A DNA stretch of 64,000 nt, from contig NZ_CP047984.1 in assembly GCF_009931655.1 (NCBI RefSeq), positions 3,055,001-3,119,000 on the forward strand, given 5' to 3'. A program made the translations under genes and the position numbers. A model generated the notes under the pieces. The model saw only the letters and a program-made list of their open reading frames with translations. It ran no database searches and was not told the DNA's origin. This DNA is from Pontibacter russatus. GTDB lineage: Bacteria > Bacteroidota > Bacteroidia > Cytophagales > Hymenobacteraceae. Positions 1 through 10,000 of this stretch are shown here, in pieces (positions within the stretch are counted from its first letter, which is position 1; each line of letters opens with the position of its first letter).

Positions 1-321
1 CAGGTGCAGATATCCGAGACGCTGGAGAAGTACATCATTGAGCTGGTGTTTGCCACCAGGCGCCCCGCCGAGTATGATTTGCTTGATTTTGCGCCCTACA
101 TCGAGTTCGGGGTGTCGCCGAGGGCCAGCATAGCCATGAACCGGGCGGCCAAGGCGGTGGCTTATTTTGATGAGCGCGACTATGTGCTGCCCGAGGATAT
201 AAAAGAAGTGGCGCACGACGTGATGAATCACCGCATCATCCTAAACTACGAAGCCGAGGCCGACGGCGTGAGGACAAAAGACTTTATAGAAGCCATCCTC
301 CGGAAAGTGCCCATCAGCTAA
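1..321 (+). CDS. MoxR-family AAA+ ATPase, C-terminal part
   Basis: The gene enters from the left edge; only its last 106 codons are present, so the first in-frame GTG (position 4) is not a real start. The fragment is the AAA lid and C-terminal helical part of a MoxR ATPase: the motifs GVSPRAS and YVLPEDIKEVAHDVMNHRI are the usual sensor-2/lid signature (arginine in SPRAS). MoxR proteins are chaperone-like ATPases that often work with VWA-domain proteins and BatA/BatB-type aerotolerance operons in Bacteroidota; no such partner follows it, because the next 760 bases are non-coding. The family is clear; the substrate is unknown. Confidence 0.9.
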   Translation, partial: QVQISETLEKYIIELVFATRRPAEYDLLDFAPYIEFGVSPRASIAMNRAAKAVAYFDERDYVLPEDIKEVAHDVMNHRIILNYEAEADGVRTKDFIEAILRKVPIS

Positions 322-592
322 GGTTTTGTATCTCCCTATATGGCAGTCGCAGTTATATTATATATGGCGGGATAAAATCAGGGAGTAAGAGATAAAGCAT
401 ATGGCTGTATACCTGCCATTGCTATATATAACTTATATACAACCTATATATAACTGACGTTACGCAAAAGGCAAAGCAGTTTAAAGAGTACCCTTTTGAA
501 GCAGGTGTATATGGTATATGGCGCGGATCTTCCCTCGTGAATGCTATCCCGCGGCCTCCGGGCGCCTGTATAAGGCACCCAGCCATTCCCCC

Positions 593-781
593 AAGCTTAT
601 CTTGTAGGGAAAACACGCAGCCATTCAGATTGAAGCAGCGGCTATATATAAGGCAGCAAGTTTATAAATGCGAAAATAGCCTTTGATAACCTCTTGACAA
701 ACTGGCCTCATATATAGCCACATTTGCGCTGTCGCTAAACTTGCGGCATGAACTAAATATTCTTCCCTACAAGATGAGCTT
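593..781. repeat. 19-bp imperfect inverted repeat enclosing ~150 bp
   Basis: The arms 593-611 and 763-781 are reverse complements with one mismatch (core ATCTTGTAGGGAA on the left, TTCCCTACAAGAT on the right). The enclosed DNA is AT-rich and non-coding and contains words (GCAGCAAGTTT, AACTTGCGGCATGAA) that recur near 22074-22110. It could be a MITE-like or REP-like remnant; no target-site duplication was identified. Confidence 0.4.
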
Positions 782-1002
782 CAAAGGGGTAGGAGTGGGG
801 CATGTTTCAACGACGAGAGTAAATCGTAGTTTGGGTTTGAATTATGCAGTTTATATATGGATGCAATCTATATATAAACTGCCGCCTATATAAAAGCGGA
901 CCGGGGGCCCTGTGGTAGTAGACACGAGTGGGGACGCTCGCGCCATATTTACGCGGCTTTCAAAGGAGAAAAAAGAAACTTGCGTAACAGCAGATATATA
1001 AG

Positions 1003-1041
1003 CGTGAGAGAGGATGCCCCTCAAAGACCCCCTCTCTCACG
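1003..1041 (-). terminator. Hairpin downstream of the 1086-1787 gene
   Basis: A perfect 11-bp inverted repeat (CGTGAGAGAGG at 1003-1013, CCTCTCTCACG at 1031-1041) with a 17-nt loop lies 45 bases past the stop codon of the leftward oxidoreductase operon. There is no clean T-run after it on the minus strand, so terminator function is likely but not certain. Confidence 0.45.
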
Positions 1042-1085
1042 GTTATATATAGCTTCAATGTTTGGCAACCAGACAGTATAGATGC

Positions 1086-1787
1086 CTAACTGTCCCAGGT
1101 CATGATCTGGCCGCGCTCCTCGTTTTTGAGGCACTCTGCCAGCGTTTTCTCGTCGTAAGCCAGGCCATATTGTTTCAGCACGTCATCCGGCACGCCGTCC
1201 CAGGCATTGGGTGTGTTGCCTTTGTATGCCATGTCCTCTATGCCCATTTTGCTTGAGAAAAAGCCGGTGGCCGTCAGGTTGCGCATCTGGTTGAAGAAAG
1301 CCACTCCCTGTTGGTTTTCAGGGGCGGCATTCTCCGGATAGGCAATCATGTCCACCAGTTCAATCCGCTGGGCCTCGCTTGCCTCTGTGAACGACTTGCC
1401 GAAAAGCTTGTTCGACTTTATATCCAACCAGCGCAGCCCGCCCCGCATCGGGGTCTGGTTTTCGGGCCTATCCTTCACAATGAACTCAATAAACGCCGGC
1501 ACGCCGGCTTCCGAGGCGCTGCCCGATCGGCTGTCGGCCGGAATGATGATGTCGCTCAGCACCGTGATGGTAGCCATTTCCGCCTCGGTAAAAAACTGCT
1601 CTTCCATCAGGCGGGCATCCCGCTCTTTTTCTTCCGGTGTGCGGCCATATCCTTCTAAGGAAGCGGCTTTCTTAGCGTCCTTGGCGCTTTTCTCCTCGGT
1701 CTTGACATCGCTGTCGCAACCTATGAGCAGCGTGCCCGCGCCGAGCGACCCGATGGCCAGCGCTTTCAGGGATTCTCTTCTATCCAT
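1086..1787 (-). CDS. Gluconate 2-dehydrogenase subunit 3 family protein
   Basis: 233 residues. This is the small partner of membrane or periplasmic GMC dehydrogenases. The N-terminus has a twin-arginine motif (RRESLKAL) followed by a hydrophobic stretch and a lipobox-like LIGC with cysteine at residue 24, so it is predicted to be exported folded by Tat and possibly lipidated. The middle carries the family signature FTEAEMATITVLSDIIIPAD, followed by AGVPAFIEF. It begins 17 bases after the stop of the GMC oxidoreductase, so the two are co-transcribed. In this family the small subunit stabilises the flavin subunit and supplies the export signal. It is the last gene before the hairpin at 1003-1041. 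Confidence 0.88.
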   Translation of the reverse strand: MDRRESLKALAIGSLGAGTLLIGCDSDVKTEEKSAKDAKKAASLEGYGRTPEEKERDARLMEEQFFTEAEMATITVLSDIIIPADSRSGSASEAGVPAFIEFIVKDRPENQTPMRGGLRWLDIKSNKLFGKSFTEASEAQRIELVDMIAYPENAAPENQQGVAFFNQMRNLTATGFFSSKMGIEDMAYKGNTPNAWDGVPDDVLKQYGLAYDEKTLAECLKNEERGQIMTWDS

Positions 1788-1804
1788 ACTCTATAAATTT
1801 TATA

Positions 1805-3547
1805 CTATGCTATATTCTGCTTCTTGAGCTGGTCCATCATATACTCAGAGGCCCGCATGGACAAAGCCATAATCGTCCAGGTCGGGTTTTTATCGGCCTG
1901 CGACACAAAAGGCCCGCCATCCACCACAAACAGGTTTTTTACCTCATGCGCCTGGCAGAACTTGTTCAACACCGAGCGTTTCGGGTCATTCCCCATGCGG
2001 GTAGTGCCCACTTCATGAATGATGCGGCCAGGGTTTGCTAAACCGTACATATCCTCTTTTCCCGGTTTGTTGCCGAGCGCCACGCCGCCCATGGCCTCGA
2101 TAATGTTCTCGAAGGTGTCCTGCATGTGTTTGGCCTGGTTGATTTCGTGGTCGCTCCAGGTGTAGTTGAAGCGCAGCACCGGGATGCCGTATTTATCCAC
2201 CACGTTCGGGTCTATCTCGCAGTAATTATCCTCGCGGGCAATGCACTCGCCGCGACCCGCAAACCCTACGTTGGCCCCATAAAACCGGCGGTAATCATCT
2301 TTCAGCGAAGCCCCGTAGCCACCCGCCTGTTTCATCTTACCGTCGCTCCCGGCATATTTGCCATTCATGTTCTCGATGCCGGAGCCGAATCCATAGCCGG
2401 GCATGCCCATGCCGCCGCCATATTCGATGTGATAGCCCCTCGCAAAATCCAGTTTGCTGTTATCGAGCCACCACGGCGAGTACACGTGCATGCCGCCCAC
2501 GCCGTCCTCGTTGTAGCGCTTGCGGTCCATCAGGTGGGGGATGAAGGCGCTCCGTGAAGCGCCGGTAGAGTCGTGCAGGTATTTGCCGACCATGCCGCTG
2601 GAGTTGGCCAGACCGTCGGGATGTTGCGCTGATTTGGAATTGAGCAGCAGGCGGGCAGACTCGCAGGCGCTGGCGGCCAGCACAATCACTTTGCCGTTTA
2701 CCTGATACTCCTGCAGGTCGGTTTTATCGGTATATAAAATCCCGGTTGCTTTGCCGGACTTGTCTGTCAGCACCTCGCGGGCCATGGCATTGGTATATAC
2801 CTCCACATTGCCCGTATTTCGGGCCGGCTTCACAAGGCAGGTAGACGCTGAAAAGTCGGCATGCACTGAACAGCCCCGGCCGCACTGGCCGCAGAAGAAA
2901 CACGCGCCACGGTCCTTGTTGATGGGTCGCGTCAGCATCGACTTGCGGGCCGGGATAACGGGTATGCCGATACCCACCGCTGCTTTCTTGATCATGAGCT
3001 CGTGGAGGCGCGGCTTGGGCGGCGGCAGGAAGTAACCATCCGGGTCGTTCACTAGCCCTTCGTTCGTACCGAACACGCCCACCATCTTGTCCACGCGGTC
3101 ATAGTAGGGCTTCACGTCTTCATAGGAGATGGGCCAGTCGTCGCCCAGCCCGTCCAGGCTTTTGTGCTTGAAATCATGCGGACCGAAGCGCAGGGAGATA
3201 CGGCCCCAGTGGTTGGTTCGGCCGCCCAGCATCCGGGCGCGGAACCAGTCAAACTCGGTGCCCCCGTTTCGGGTGTAAGGCTCTCCGTCGATTTCCCAGC
3301 CACCGTAGGCCGCGTCAAAGTCGCCGAAAGCCCGGGTCGTGCCCGCGCCGCGGCGCGGCGACTGGTAAGACCATTTTAGCTGGGTTTGCTGCTCCGGGTT
3401 GGCCGGGTCGTAATCCGGGCCCGCCTCAAGCAGCGCGACTTTCACGCCCGCTTCCGACAGTATTTTCGCGGCCATGCCGCCCCCCGCACCGGAGCCTACA
3501 ATGACGACGTCGTATACTTCGCCCTTCTTCTTGATTTGAAATGCCAT
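1805..3547 (-). CDS. GMC family oxidoreductase (sugar/glycoside dehydrogenase type)
   Basis: 580 residues. An FAD-dependent dehydrogenase of the glucose-methanol-choline superfamily. The Rossmann dinucleotide motif GSGAGGG is at residues 18-24 with the acidic LLEAGPD after it, and the C-terminal GMC_oxred_C part contains VVDGGPF and NPTWTIMALSMRASEY. A cysteine-rich segment CFFCGQCGRGC near residue 220 is typical of the subgroup that passes electrons to a cytochrome or Fe-S partner. It has no signal peptide of its own, whereas the next gene (subunit 3 family) has a Tat signal, which suggests co-export as a complex. Related enzymes oxidise glucosides at C3 or polyols; the substrate here is inferred from the SusC/SusD and Gfo/Idh/MocA neighbours. 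Confidence 0.88.
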   Translation of the reverse strand: MAFQIKKKGEVYDVVIVGSGAGGGMAAKILSEAGVKVALLEAGPDYDPANPEQQTQLKWSYQSPRRGAGTTRAFGDFDAAYGGWEIDGEPYTRNGGTEFDWFRARMLGGRTNHWGRISLRFGPHDFKHKSLDGLGDDWPISYEDVKPYYDRVDKMVGVFGTNEGLVNDPDGYFLPPPKPRLHELMIKKAAVGIGIPVIPARKSMLTRPINKDRGACFFCGQCGRGCSVHADFSASTCLVKPARNTGNVEVYTNAMAREVLTDKSGKATGILYTDKTDLQEYQVNGKVIVLAASACESARLLLNSKSAQHPDGLANSSGMVGKYLHDSTGASRSAFIPHLMDRKRYNEDGVGGMHVYSPWWLDNSKLDFARGYHIEYGGGMGMPGYGFGSGIENMNGKYAGSDGKMKQAGGYGASLKDDYRRFYGANVGFAGRGECIAREDNYCEIDPNVVDKYGIPVLRFNYTWSDHEINQAKHMQDTFENIIEAMGGVALGNKPGKEDMYGLANPGRIIHEVGTTRMGNDPKRSVLNKFCQAHEVKNLFVVDGGPFVSQADKNPTWTIMALSMRASEYMMDQLKKQNIA

Positions 3548-3690
3548 AATATTGGTTTGATTTATATATGAGCGTGTTTAAAATTCATCCTTTGCGCTGC
3601 AAATTGAACATAAAGGAACCTGCCTTCATGCTTTTTTCGCCCCATAGCGCTGCTATGAACCTCAAAAACTATTTCGCCAGAACCCTTTCA

Positions 3691-3724
3691 GTTTAAATTT
3701 CGCTTGCAAAAGCGAAATTTAAAC
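3691..3724. repeat. Perfect 15-bp hairpin with GCAA loop
   Basis: GTTTAAATTTCGCTT (3691-3705), loop GCAA, then its exact reverse complement (3710-3724). It lies in the 333-base gap between the Gfo/Idh/MocA gene and the GMC gene, about 155 bases after the first and 144 before the second. It could end the upstream transcript or act as an RNA element; a GNRA tetraloop would make the RNA hairpin stable. The rest of this gap shows nothing recognisable. Confidence 0.55.
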
Positions 3725-3880
3725 ATGCTCTGAGCGCTCCTAAAAGGTAAATAATTTTGTTGATAATATTGCAAACAGGCTATACTGGAATTGCCCAGAA
3801 ACGGCAGAAAGTGGCATAGAGCAGCAGAAGCGTCCAGCATATGCTGGCACCTCAGGCATATCCAGCTTTATGCCCGGAGG

Positions 3881-5347
3881 CTAAACGCCCAGGTTCCAGC
3901 CTTCGCGGTAAGTGCGCTTTACGAACTGGTTCACATCCTCGAAGTTGGTGACCCGCATGTTCTGGTTGTCCCAGAGCATTTTCATGTTGCTGCCGGGGTA
4001 GTCGAAGCCGTTGCCGGAAGCCCTCGGTTTGGCCATGTCGGCGCCTCTGATACCAAGGTTAGCCATCAAGATAGCCTCGGTTAGCGGCCCCGCTAAATCA
4101 AACGGCGAGCTCATTTCCTTTTTACCGTATCCCGCGATAGCCCCTTCCACCCACTGGGCATAATGGCCGTCGGCGCTGCCTGGAACGCGGGCATACGTTT
4201 GCTTCACCTTTACTTCCTCCATGCGGGAGAGGGGCAGCAGGCGCGGGTTGGCAGCGTATTCACTGGCCATCATCTTGCCCTTGGTGCCAATAAACAAAAT
4301 GCCGCTGTTGCCGTCGCCAAACAGTTCGTTTGCCCCCAGTTCTTCCGGGCGCTCCGGCTTGATGCCGCCGTCCATCCAATGCAAGGTGACAGGCCCTTTG
4401 GTCTTGCTGGTTTTGGGGAAGGTTAAAGTGGCATGACTGGACGGCGGGCAGCTATCCGGGAAAATACCCCGCTTGCCCCAGCCTACAAACACACTGCCCA
4501 CGCTGGCCTGCACATCGGTGGCATACTTGAGGTCCAGCACCCGGAATGGGGCTTCCATCAGGTGACAGCCTAAGTCGCCGAGGGCGCCGGTGCCATAATC
4601 CCACCAGCCCCGCCAGCTGCGCGGCACTACCTCATCCACGTAATCTTTATAGGGTGCTGTGCCCAGCCATAAGTTCCAGTCTAGTTCTTTGGGAACCGTC
4701 GCCTTGGCGGTTGGCCAGGGAATGCCTTGCGGCCATATAGGGCGGTTGGTCCAGCAGTAAACCGTTTCCACATCCCCGATTATCCCGGCGTCGAACCACT
4801 CGTGCAATTGCCTCACGCCGTCGCCTGAGGCGCCCTGGTTTCCCATCTGGGTGACTACTTTGTAGCGGGCCGCGGCTTCGGTGAGTTTGCGTGCCTCGTA
4901 TATATCGTGCGCCATCGGTTTCTGCACATACACGTGCTTGCCTAGTTGCATGGCGCCCATCGCCTGCACGGCGTGGTTATGGTCTGGCGTGGATACTGAA
5001 ACGGCATCAAAGTTCTTGGCTTCTTTGTCGAACATCTCCCGCCAGTCCTTGTAATATTTGGCTTTGGGGAAATTTTTGACTGAGGTGGCGGCCTGGCGGT
5101 CGTCTACGTCGCACAGGTACGCAATATCGGCTTTCCCGCTTTTATAAAATGAGTCTATATCTGAGCGCCCTTTGCCTCCAACCCCGACCGCGGCAATGAC
5201 CAGCCGGTCGCTTGGGGCCAGAAATCCTTTTCCGCCCAGCACGTGGCGCGGAACAATCATAAACCCGGCTGCCGTTACCGCGGCCGCTTTCAGGAAGCCT
5301 CTGCGGTCGGAGGCCGTTTTCTCCTGATTGGTAAATTCCTTCTTCAT
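3881..5347 (-). CDS. Tat-exported Gfo/Idh/MocA family oxidoreductase
   Basis: 488 residues from the ATG at 5347, chosen because it is preceded by AAGGA and begins directly before a Tat signal (SDRRGFLKAAAV, arginines at 15-16); a longer open frame upstream has no such support. The NAD(P)-binding Rossmann domain follows (VIAAVGVGGKGRSD), then the family motif QKP in HVYVQKPMAHD, corresponding to the usual EKP. Secreted Gfo/Idh/MocA proteins with Tat signals are common in Bacteroidota and Planctomycetota glycan loci, where they work on keto-sugars or glycosides. Its position between SusC/SusD and a GMC dehydrogenase fits a periplasmic redox conversion of a sugar. A terminator separates it from susD, so it may have its own promoter. 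Confidence 0.87.
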   Translation of the reverse strand: MKKEFTNQEKTASDRRGFLKAAAVTAAGFMIVPRHVLGGKGFLAPSDRLVIAAVGVGGKGRSDIDSFYKSGKADIAYLCDVDDRQAATSVKNFPKAKYYKDWREMFDKEAKNFDAVSVSTPDHNHAVQAMGAMQLGKHVYVQKPMAHDIYEARKLTEAAARYKVVTQMGNQGASGDGVRQLHEWFDAGIIGDVETVYCWTNRPIWPQGIPWPTAKATVPKELDWNLWLGTAPYKDYVDEVVPRSWRGWWDYGTGALGDLGCHLMEAPFRVLDLKYATDVQASVGSVFVGWGKRGIFPDSCPPSSHATLTFPKTSKTKGPVTLHWMDGGIKPERPEELGANELFGDGNSGILFIGTKGKMMASEYAANPRLLPLSRMEEVKVKQTYARVPGSADGHYAQWVEGAIAGYGKKEMSSPFDLAGPLTEAILMANLGIRGADMAKPRASGNGFDYPGSNMKMLWDNQNMRVTNFEDVNQFVKRTYREGWNLGV

Positions 5348-5433
5348 GGTCCTTCTTATGAAATGTTGTTCTGGATGATTAATAAAACAGCAGGTCTGTT
5401 TCTGCCGCAGGCTTCTCCTGCAAGCAGACAGCA

Positions 5434-5464
5434 AAAAGCCTGGTACAGGGCGTACCAGGCTTTT
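5434..5464 (-). terminator. Intrinsic terminator after susD
   Basis: A 13-bp perfect stem (5434-5446 with 5452-5464, core AAAGCCTGGTAC) and 5-nt loop lie 10 bases past the SusD stop. On the minus strand the stem ends in CTTTTTGC, a T-run. It should end or reduce the susC-susD transcript before the oxidoreductase genes. Confidence 0.85.
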
Positions 5465-5473
5465 AATGAAACT

Positions 5474-7042
5474 TTAAAATTCAGGATATCCCGGATTCTG
5501 CGGGCTGAGGTTCGGGTTGTTTCGTCTCTCCGGCGTTGGCAGCGGGAACAGCAGGTGCTTTTCTTCCAGGGCCTTGTTTGAGTTGAGGTTGATGTGCCCT
5601 ACGAAATCATCGAAGCTGTCCGTGGTCTCGTTGTAGGCCTTTCGTAGCCGCACCATGTCAAACCAGGTGATGCCCTCGTAAGCCAGTTCGTGCCAGCGCT
5701 CGCGCCACACCGCCTCCCGGAAGGAAGCCTGGTCGAAAGTGCCCAGGTCAGGGGTAGTCAGCTGTGCTCTGTCGCGGATGCGCTTCAGGGCATCATAGGC
5801 TTCCTGCGTGGGGCCACCCAGTTCGTTTTGCGCCTCGGCATATATCAACAGCACATCAGCGTACCGGATGATGGGCACGTTCAGGTTGTTGTTGCGCGTG
5901 GGCGTGAGGCCGGGGGCGCCAGCAGAGGTGACGTTGAAGTGCTTGAAAATATAAGGAGCACCCAGGTCAAACTCTTCGCCTGTGCCATTGGTGTAGTAGC
6001 TGGTATAGAAATAGCCCTCCTGGTTTTTTGCCCGCAGATCGCCCTCCTCATATGAGTTGTAGAACGAGGTGGTGGGCACCGTGCTTCCGGTTCCGGATGG
6101 TCCGGCATATGTCACCGGCTTAAAGTTCGGGTACATGTTCTCCATCGGGTTGCCCGCCACCAGGTTGTTGTACTGCACCATAAAAATATGCTCCAGCGTA
6201 TTCTCCGTGCTCTCGTGGTGTACCTCGGCATAGGTAGGGAACAGATTAATGGAGCCGGGGTTGGCGTTGGCATAGGATATCACCTCGTAGGCCTTATCGG
6301 CCGCCAGCTGGTAATGGGAGGCGCCTTTCTGCAGGGGGTAGCCCGCCATGGTCAGGTAAACTTTTGCCAGCATGGACTTAACGGCGGCCAGCGATGCCCG
6401 TCCGGAAGCATCCATCCACGGCAAGCCGGCTGCTTCCGCCTCGGTCAGGTCAGACACAATCAACGCGTAAACCTCTTCTTTGGGTGCCCGGGCAGGCATA
6501 AAGTCCTCTGAGGTCAGGCTTTGCGGAGTGGTAATCAACGGAACATCCCCCCACAACTGTACTGCCCGGAAGTAGGCCCATGCCCGCAGGAACTTCGCTT
6601 CGCCCATGATCTTCTTTTTCTGGGCCTCGTCCATTGGCGTGATACCCGGAACTTTTTCGAGCAGCAGGTTGGTCTGCGCTATCAGCCGGTACAGGCCGTT
6701 CCAGTAGTTGGCCACATGGCCGGTGGTGCCGTCATATATCAGGCCGTACAGGTTGTTCAGGTCCGAGTTCTGGCCGGTTTCGGTAGTGGATGTTCCGGTG
6801 GGCGCCTCCAGCATCTGCCAGGTCGACGAAAATATTCCCGAGCCTTCGTATACCAGGCGGGTATCGGCATAGGCTGCATATAGAGCGGCTTCAGCGTGAT
6901 CCGGTATGGTATAGAAGTTATCCGGCGTGAGGTTGGAAGGCGGCGTTTCTTTCAGGAAATCATCTTCACATCCCGCTGTGCCCAGCAGGAGGACGCCGCA
7001 GAGAAACACTTTCGATAAGTATTTTAATTTATAAATCTTCAT
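5474..7042 (-). CDS. SusD/RagB family nutrient-binding outer membrane lipoprotein
   Basis: 522 residues from the ATG at 7042, which leads directly into a lipoprotein signal peptide ending in GTAGC (Cys25); the upstream in-frame ATG adds ten residues of no signal-peptide character. The acidic CEDDF after the cysteine matches the Bacteroidota signal for surface export. The SusD-like N-terminal region (ETPPSNLTPDNFY, GEAKFLRAWAYF) and C-terminal RagB domain (RYADVLLIYAEAQNE, WFDMVRLRKA, LFPLPTPERRNNPNL) are all present. It should sit on the cell surface as the substrate-capturing lid of the SusC channel encoded 30 bases upstream. The substrate is unknown. Confidence 0.95.
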   Translation of the reverse strand: MKIYKLKYLSKVFLCGVLLLGTAGCEDDFLKETPPSNLTPDNFYTIPDHAEAALYAAYADTRLVYEGSGIFSSTWQMLEAPTGTSTTETGQNSDLNNLYGLIYDGTTGHVANYWNGLYRLIAQTNLLLEKVPGITPMDEAQKKKIMGEAKFLRAWAYFRAVQLWGDVPLITTPQSLTSEDFMPARAPKEEVYALIVSDLTEAEAAGLPWMDASGRASLAAVKSMLAKVYLTMAGYPLQKGASHYQLAADKAYEVISYANANPGSINLFPTYAEVHHESTENTLEHIFMVQYNNLVAGNPMENMYPNFKPVTYAGPSGTGSTVPTTSFYNSYEEGDLRAKNQEGYFYTSYYTNGTGEEFDLGAPYIFKHFNVTSAGAPGLTPTRNNNLNVPIIRYADVLLIYAEAQNELGGPTQEAYDALKRIRDRAQLTTPDLGTFDQASFREAVWRERWHELAYEGITWFDMVRLRKAYNETTDSFDDFVGHINLNSNKALEEKHLLFPLPTPERRNNPNLSPQNPGYPEF

Positions 7043-7072
7043 GATGAGTTTCTTTTGAATTAGGTAAATCAA

Positions 7073-10000
7073 TTACAAGCCGATCTGCAGACCTAACAGG
7101 AAGGTTCTTGGCTTGGGATAGCCGTGCCAGTTCTGTCCCTGCGAGAACACGTTCTGGGCATCTGAATCGCGAATGCCAACGGTCTCAGGGTCTCCGATGA
7201 GCTCGTCATCGACCAGCAAGAACAGGTTTTGGGCGGAGGTATAAATGCGCAGGCGGCTCAGCCTGATTTTCTCTGTAACAGCATTAGAGAAGGTATAGCC
7301 CAGCAGGATGTTTCTGCCCCGGATAAAGGAGCCGTCCTTGATCCAGTGGGTGTCCACGTTGGTGATATAGCCAGCGCGGGTGTTGCGCACCTCGGCAATC
7401 ATGGTGTTCTGGTTTTGCGGCGTCCAGGCGTTCAGCACGGTTTTGTAGCTGTTGGCCAGGGCCTGGCGATCCTCGCTGGAGTGCAGGGTCATGTCCAGCA
7501 CATCGTTGCCGTAAGAGTACTGCAGGTCTACCAGCAAGTCAAAGTTTCTGAAGCGGAAGGTGTTGGTCAGGGCACCCCAGGCTTTCGGGCTGCCATTGCC
7601 GATGATGCTGCGGTCAGCGTCGGTGATGGCATTGTCACCGTTCACATCCAGGTACTTGATGTCGCCCGGCATAAGCGTCTGTCCGGGGCGGTAGCTGGTA
7701 AAGCGGGCGGCTTCCTCCCGCTCGGCCTCGCTCCAGATGCCCACGCGGGTCAGGCCCCAGAAGGAGCCCACTGGCTCGCCGACGCGGATGATGTTTGTCT
7801 GATTCGTGAAGTTAGGACCGCCCACCCCGAAGATATCAGCCGGTGATGCCAACGTCAGCACCTTGTTCCGGTTCATGGAAACGTTGAACCCGGTGCTCCA
7901 GGAGAAATCACCCCCATCGATGTTAACCGTGTTCAGTGACAGTTCTATGCCTTTGTTCTCCATGGAACCCACGTTCTTACGTACAGTAGCGTAGCCAGAG
8001 GTACGAGGCACAGGGGCATCCAGCAGCATGTCAGTGGTCTTGCGGTAATACACATCCGCTTCCAGCATAATGCGGTTGTTCAGCAACCCGAGTTCCACAC
8101 CAATATCTGTCTGGGCTGTCTTCTCCCACTTCAATTCGGGGTTCGCCAAGCGACCTAGGCCGGTTCCGACTACCCGTATATCACCAATAACGGCAGCGTA
8201 GGTAGAGCTTAAAAGTGGCAAGGACTGGTAAGGTGCAATCTCAGAGTTACCTGTCAGGCCGTAACTGCCACGCAGTTTCAGGTTAGAGATAACGCTGCTG
8301 CCCTTCAGGAAGTCCTCTTCTGAAATACGCCATGCGAGCGCAGCCGAAGGGAAAAAGGCATATTTGTGGTTTTCACCGAAGCGAGAAGAACCGTCTGCCC
8401 GACCTGTAACAGTAAACAGGTACCTGTCCATCAGGCTGTAGTTGATACGGCCGAAGTAAGAGTTATAGGCCGTAGTGGAAGCCTCTGTGGCCACGGATGG
8501 TGACGTGCTGCCAGCGTCCAGGTTGTTGTACAGGAAATAATCGGTAGAGAAGTTACGGATGGAGGCATCCGAATTAAAGAAATCAGTTTCCTGCCAGGAT
8601 ATGCCCAATAAGCCGGTGAAAGCATGGATGTCGCCGAAGGTCTTGTTATAGGTCAGGTAATTCTCCACAGACCAGAAGGTTTCTTTCCGGTTACGGGAAG
8701 CGGCGTTTCCGCGGTTGCCGATGTCCAGGGTGCGGGTAGTGGATTCGTTGTTTTCCTGGGTGAGGATGTTGGTGCCCAGCACGGTGCGCATCTCCAGGCC
8801 TTCCGCAAACCTAATGTTTGAGTAGAGGCTACCGATTGTCGTCTGGGTGTTGAGCAGGTACTTACGGCCATGCAGGCGGTGCATTGAACTCATGGTGCCT
8901 TCCGCTAACGGGTAGTCCCGGTTGTTGGCAAACGTGCCGTCGGGGTACCTCACCGGCAGGAAAGGGAAGTCTTCCACAATCTGACGGGCCACTTGGTCCG
9001 ATATGTCCACCAAATTTTCCGTCTGGTTGTTGTAGCTCAGCGTTCCGCCCACTTTCAGCCATTTTTTTATCTGGTCTTCAATGGTGAACCTACCAGAATA
9101 GCGCTTCATATAGGAATTCTTTAAAAACCCTTGGTCGTCGCGGTAGCCCAGGGAAAGGGAATAGGTGGTGCGCTCGTTACCGCCGCTAAAGCCCAACTGG
9201 TGGTTCTGGGAAAGCTTGGACTGCGTAGTTTCCTTCAGCCAGTCGGTGTCGTGCATCGGGTTGCCATTGGCATCAAAAACGCCTTGAGCAACCAGGAAGG
9301 GGTTTGATCGCTTCAGTGCCGGGTTCAGTGATTCCCACTTGCCTTCGGCCCAACCAACCGGATCGTATTTCTCCATGTTCCGCCAGGCCAGTTCCTCTAC
9401 TGCCAGGTATTCCGCCGTGTTCAGCACCTCCGGACGGTTCGGACCAATGGCAGTTGTGCTGAAATCCACGTTGTAGCTGATCTGGCCTTCTCCGGCGCGA
9501 CCTTTTTTGGTCGTTACCATGATTACCCCATTGGCGCCCCTGGCGCCATATATAGCCGTGGAAGAAGCGTCTTTCAACACCTCAATGGACACGATGTCGC
9601 TAGGGTTAATGTAATCTATCGGGGAACTTGACTGTGCCAGGTTGCTCTGCGGCATCATCACCCCGTCTATCACGTACAGTGGGTTGTTAGAAGTATTGAT
9701 TGAACTGAATCCACGGATTCGGATATTGGTTCTGCCCCCCGGGCGGCCTGAGTTGGTGTTTACCTGCACGCCGGGCATTTTGCCAGCCAGAGCCTGGTTT
9801 AGGGAAGGCATAGCTCGCTCACGTAGTTCGGCTTCCTTTACCGAGGCCACGGCGCCGGTCACGTCTGAGCGTTTCTGGGTGCCGTAACCGATCACCACCA
9901 CCTCTTCCAGCGCCTTCACATCTGTCTGAAGCTGGATATCAATCACAGACCTGTTTCGGATGGGCACCTCCTGGTTCACGAACCCGATATAGGAAAATAC

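Larger units (their letters stand above)
322..1085. other. Non-coding, TATATA-rich intergenic region
   Basis: No convincing gene was seen on either strand in these 760 bases; the open frames present are short and match nothing recognised. By hand count it holds about a dozen TATATA hexamers. It lies between two converging genes, so promoters are not needed here. It includes a long imperfect inverted repeat and a terminator-like hairpin, listed separately. Confidence 0.6.

Noticed and set aside
422..616. 64-codon frame on the minus strand in the first intergenic region
   Set aside because: No family likeness, no promoter or ribosome site, and it crosses one arm of the inverted repeat.
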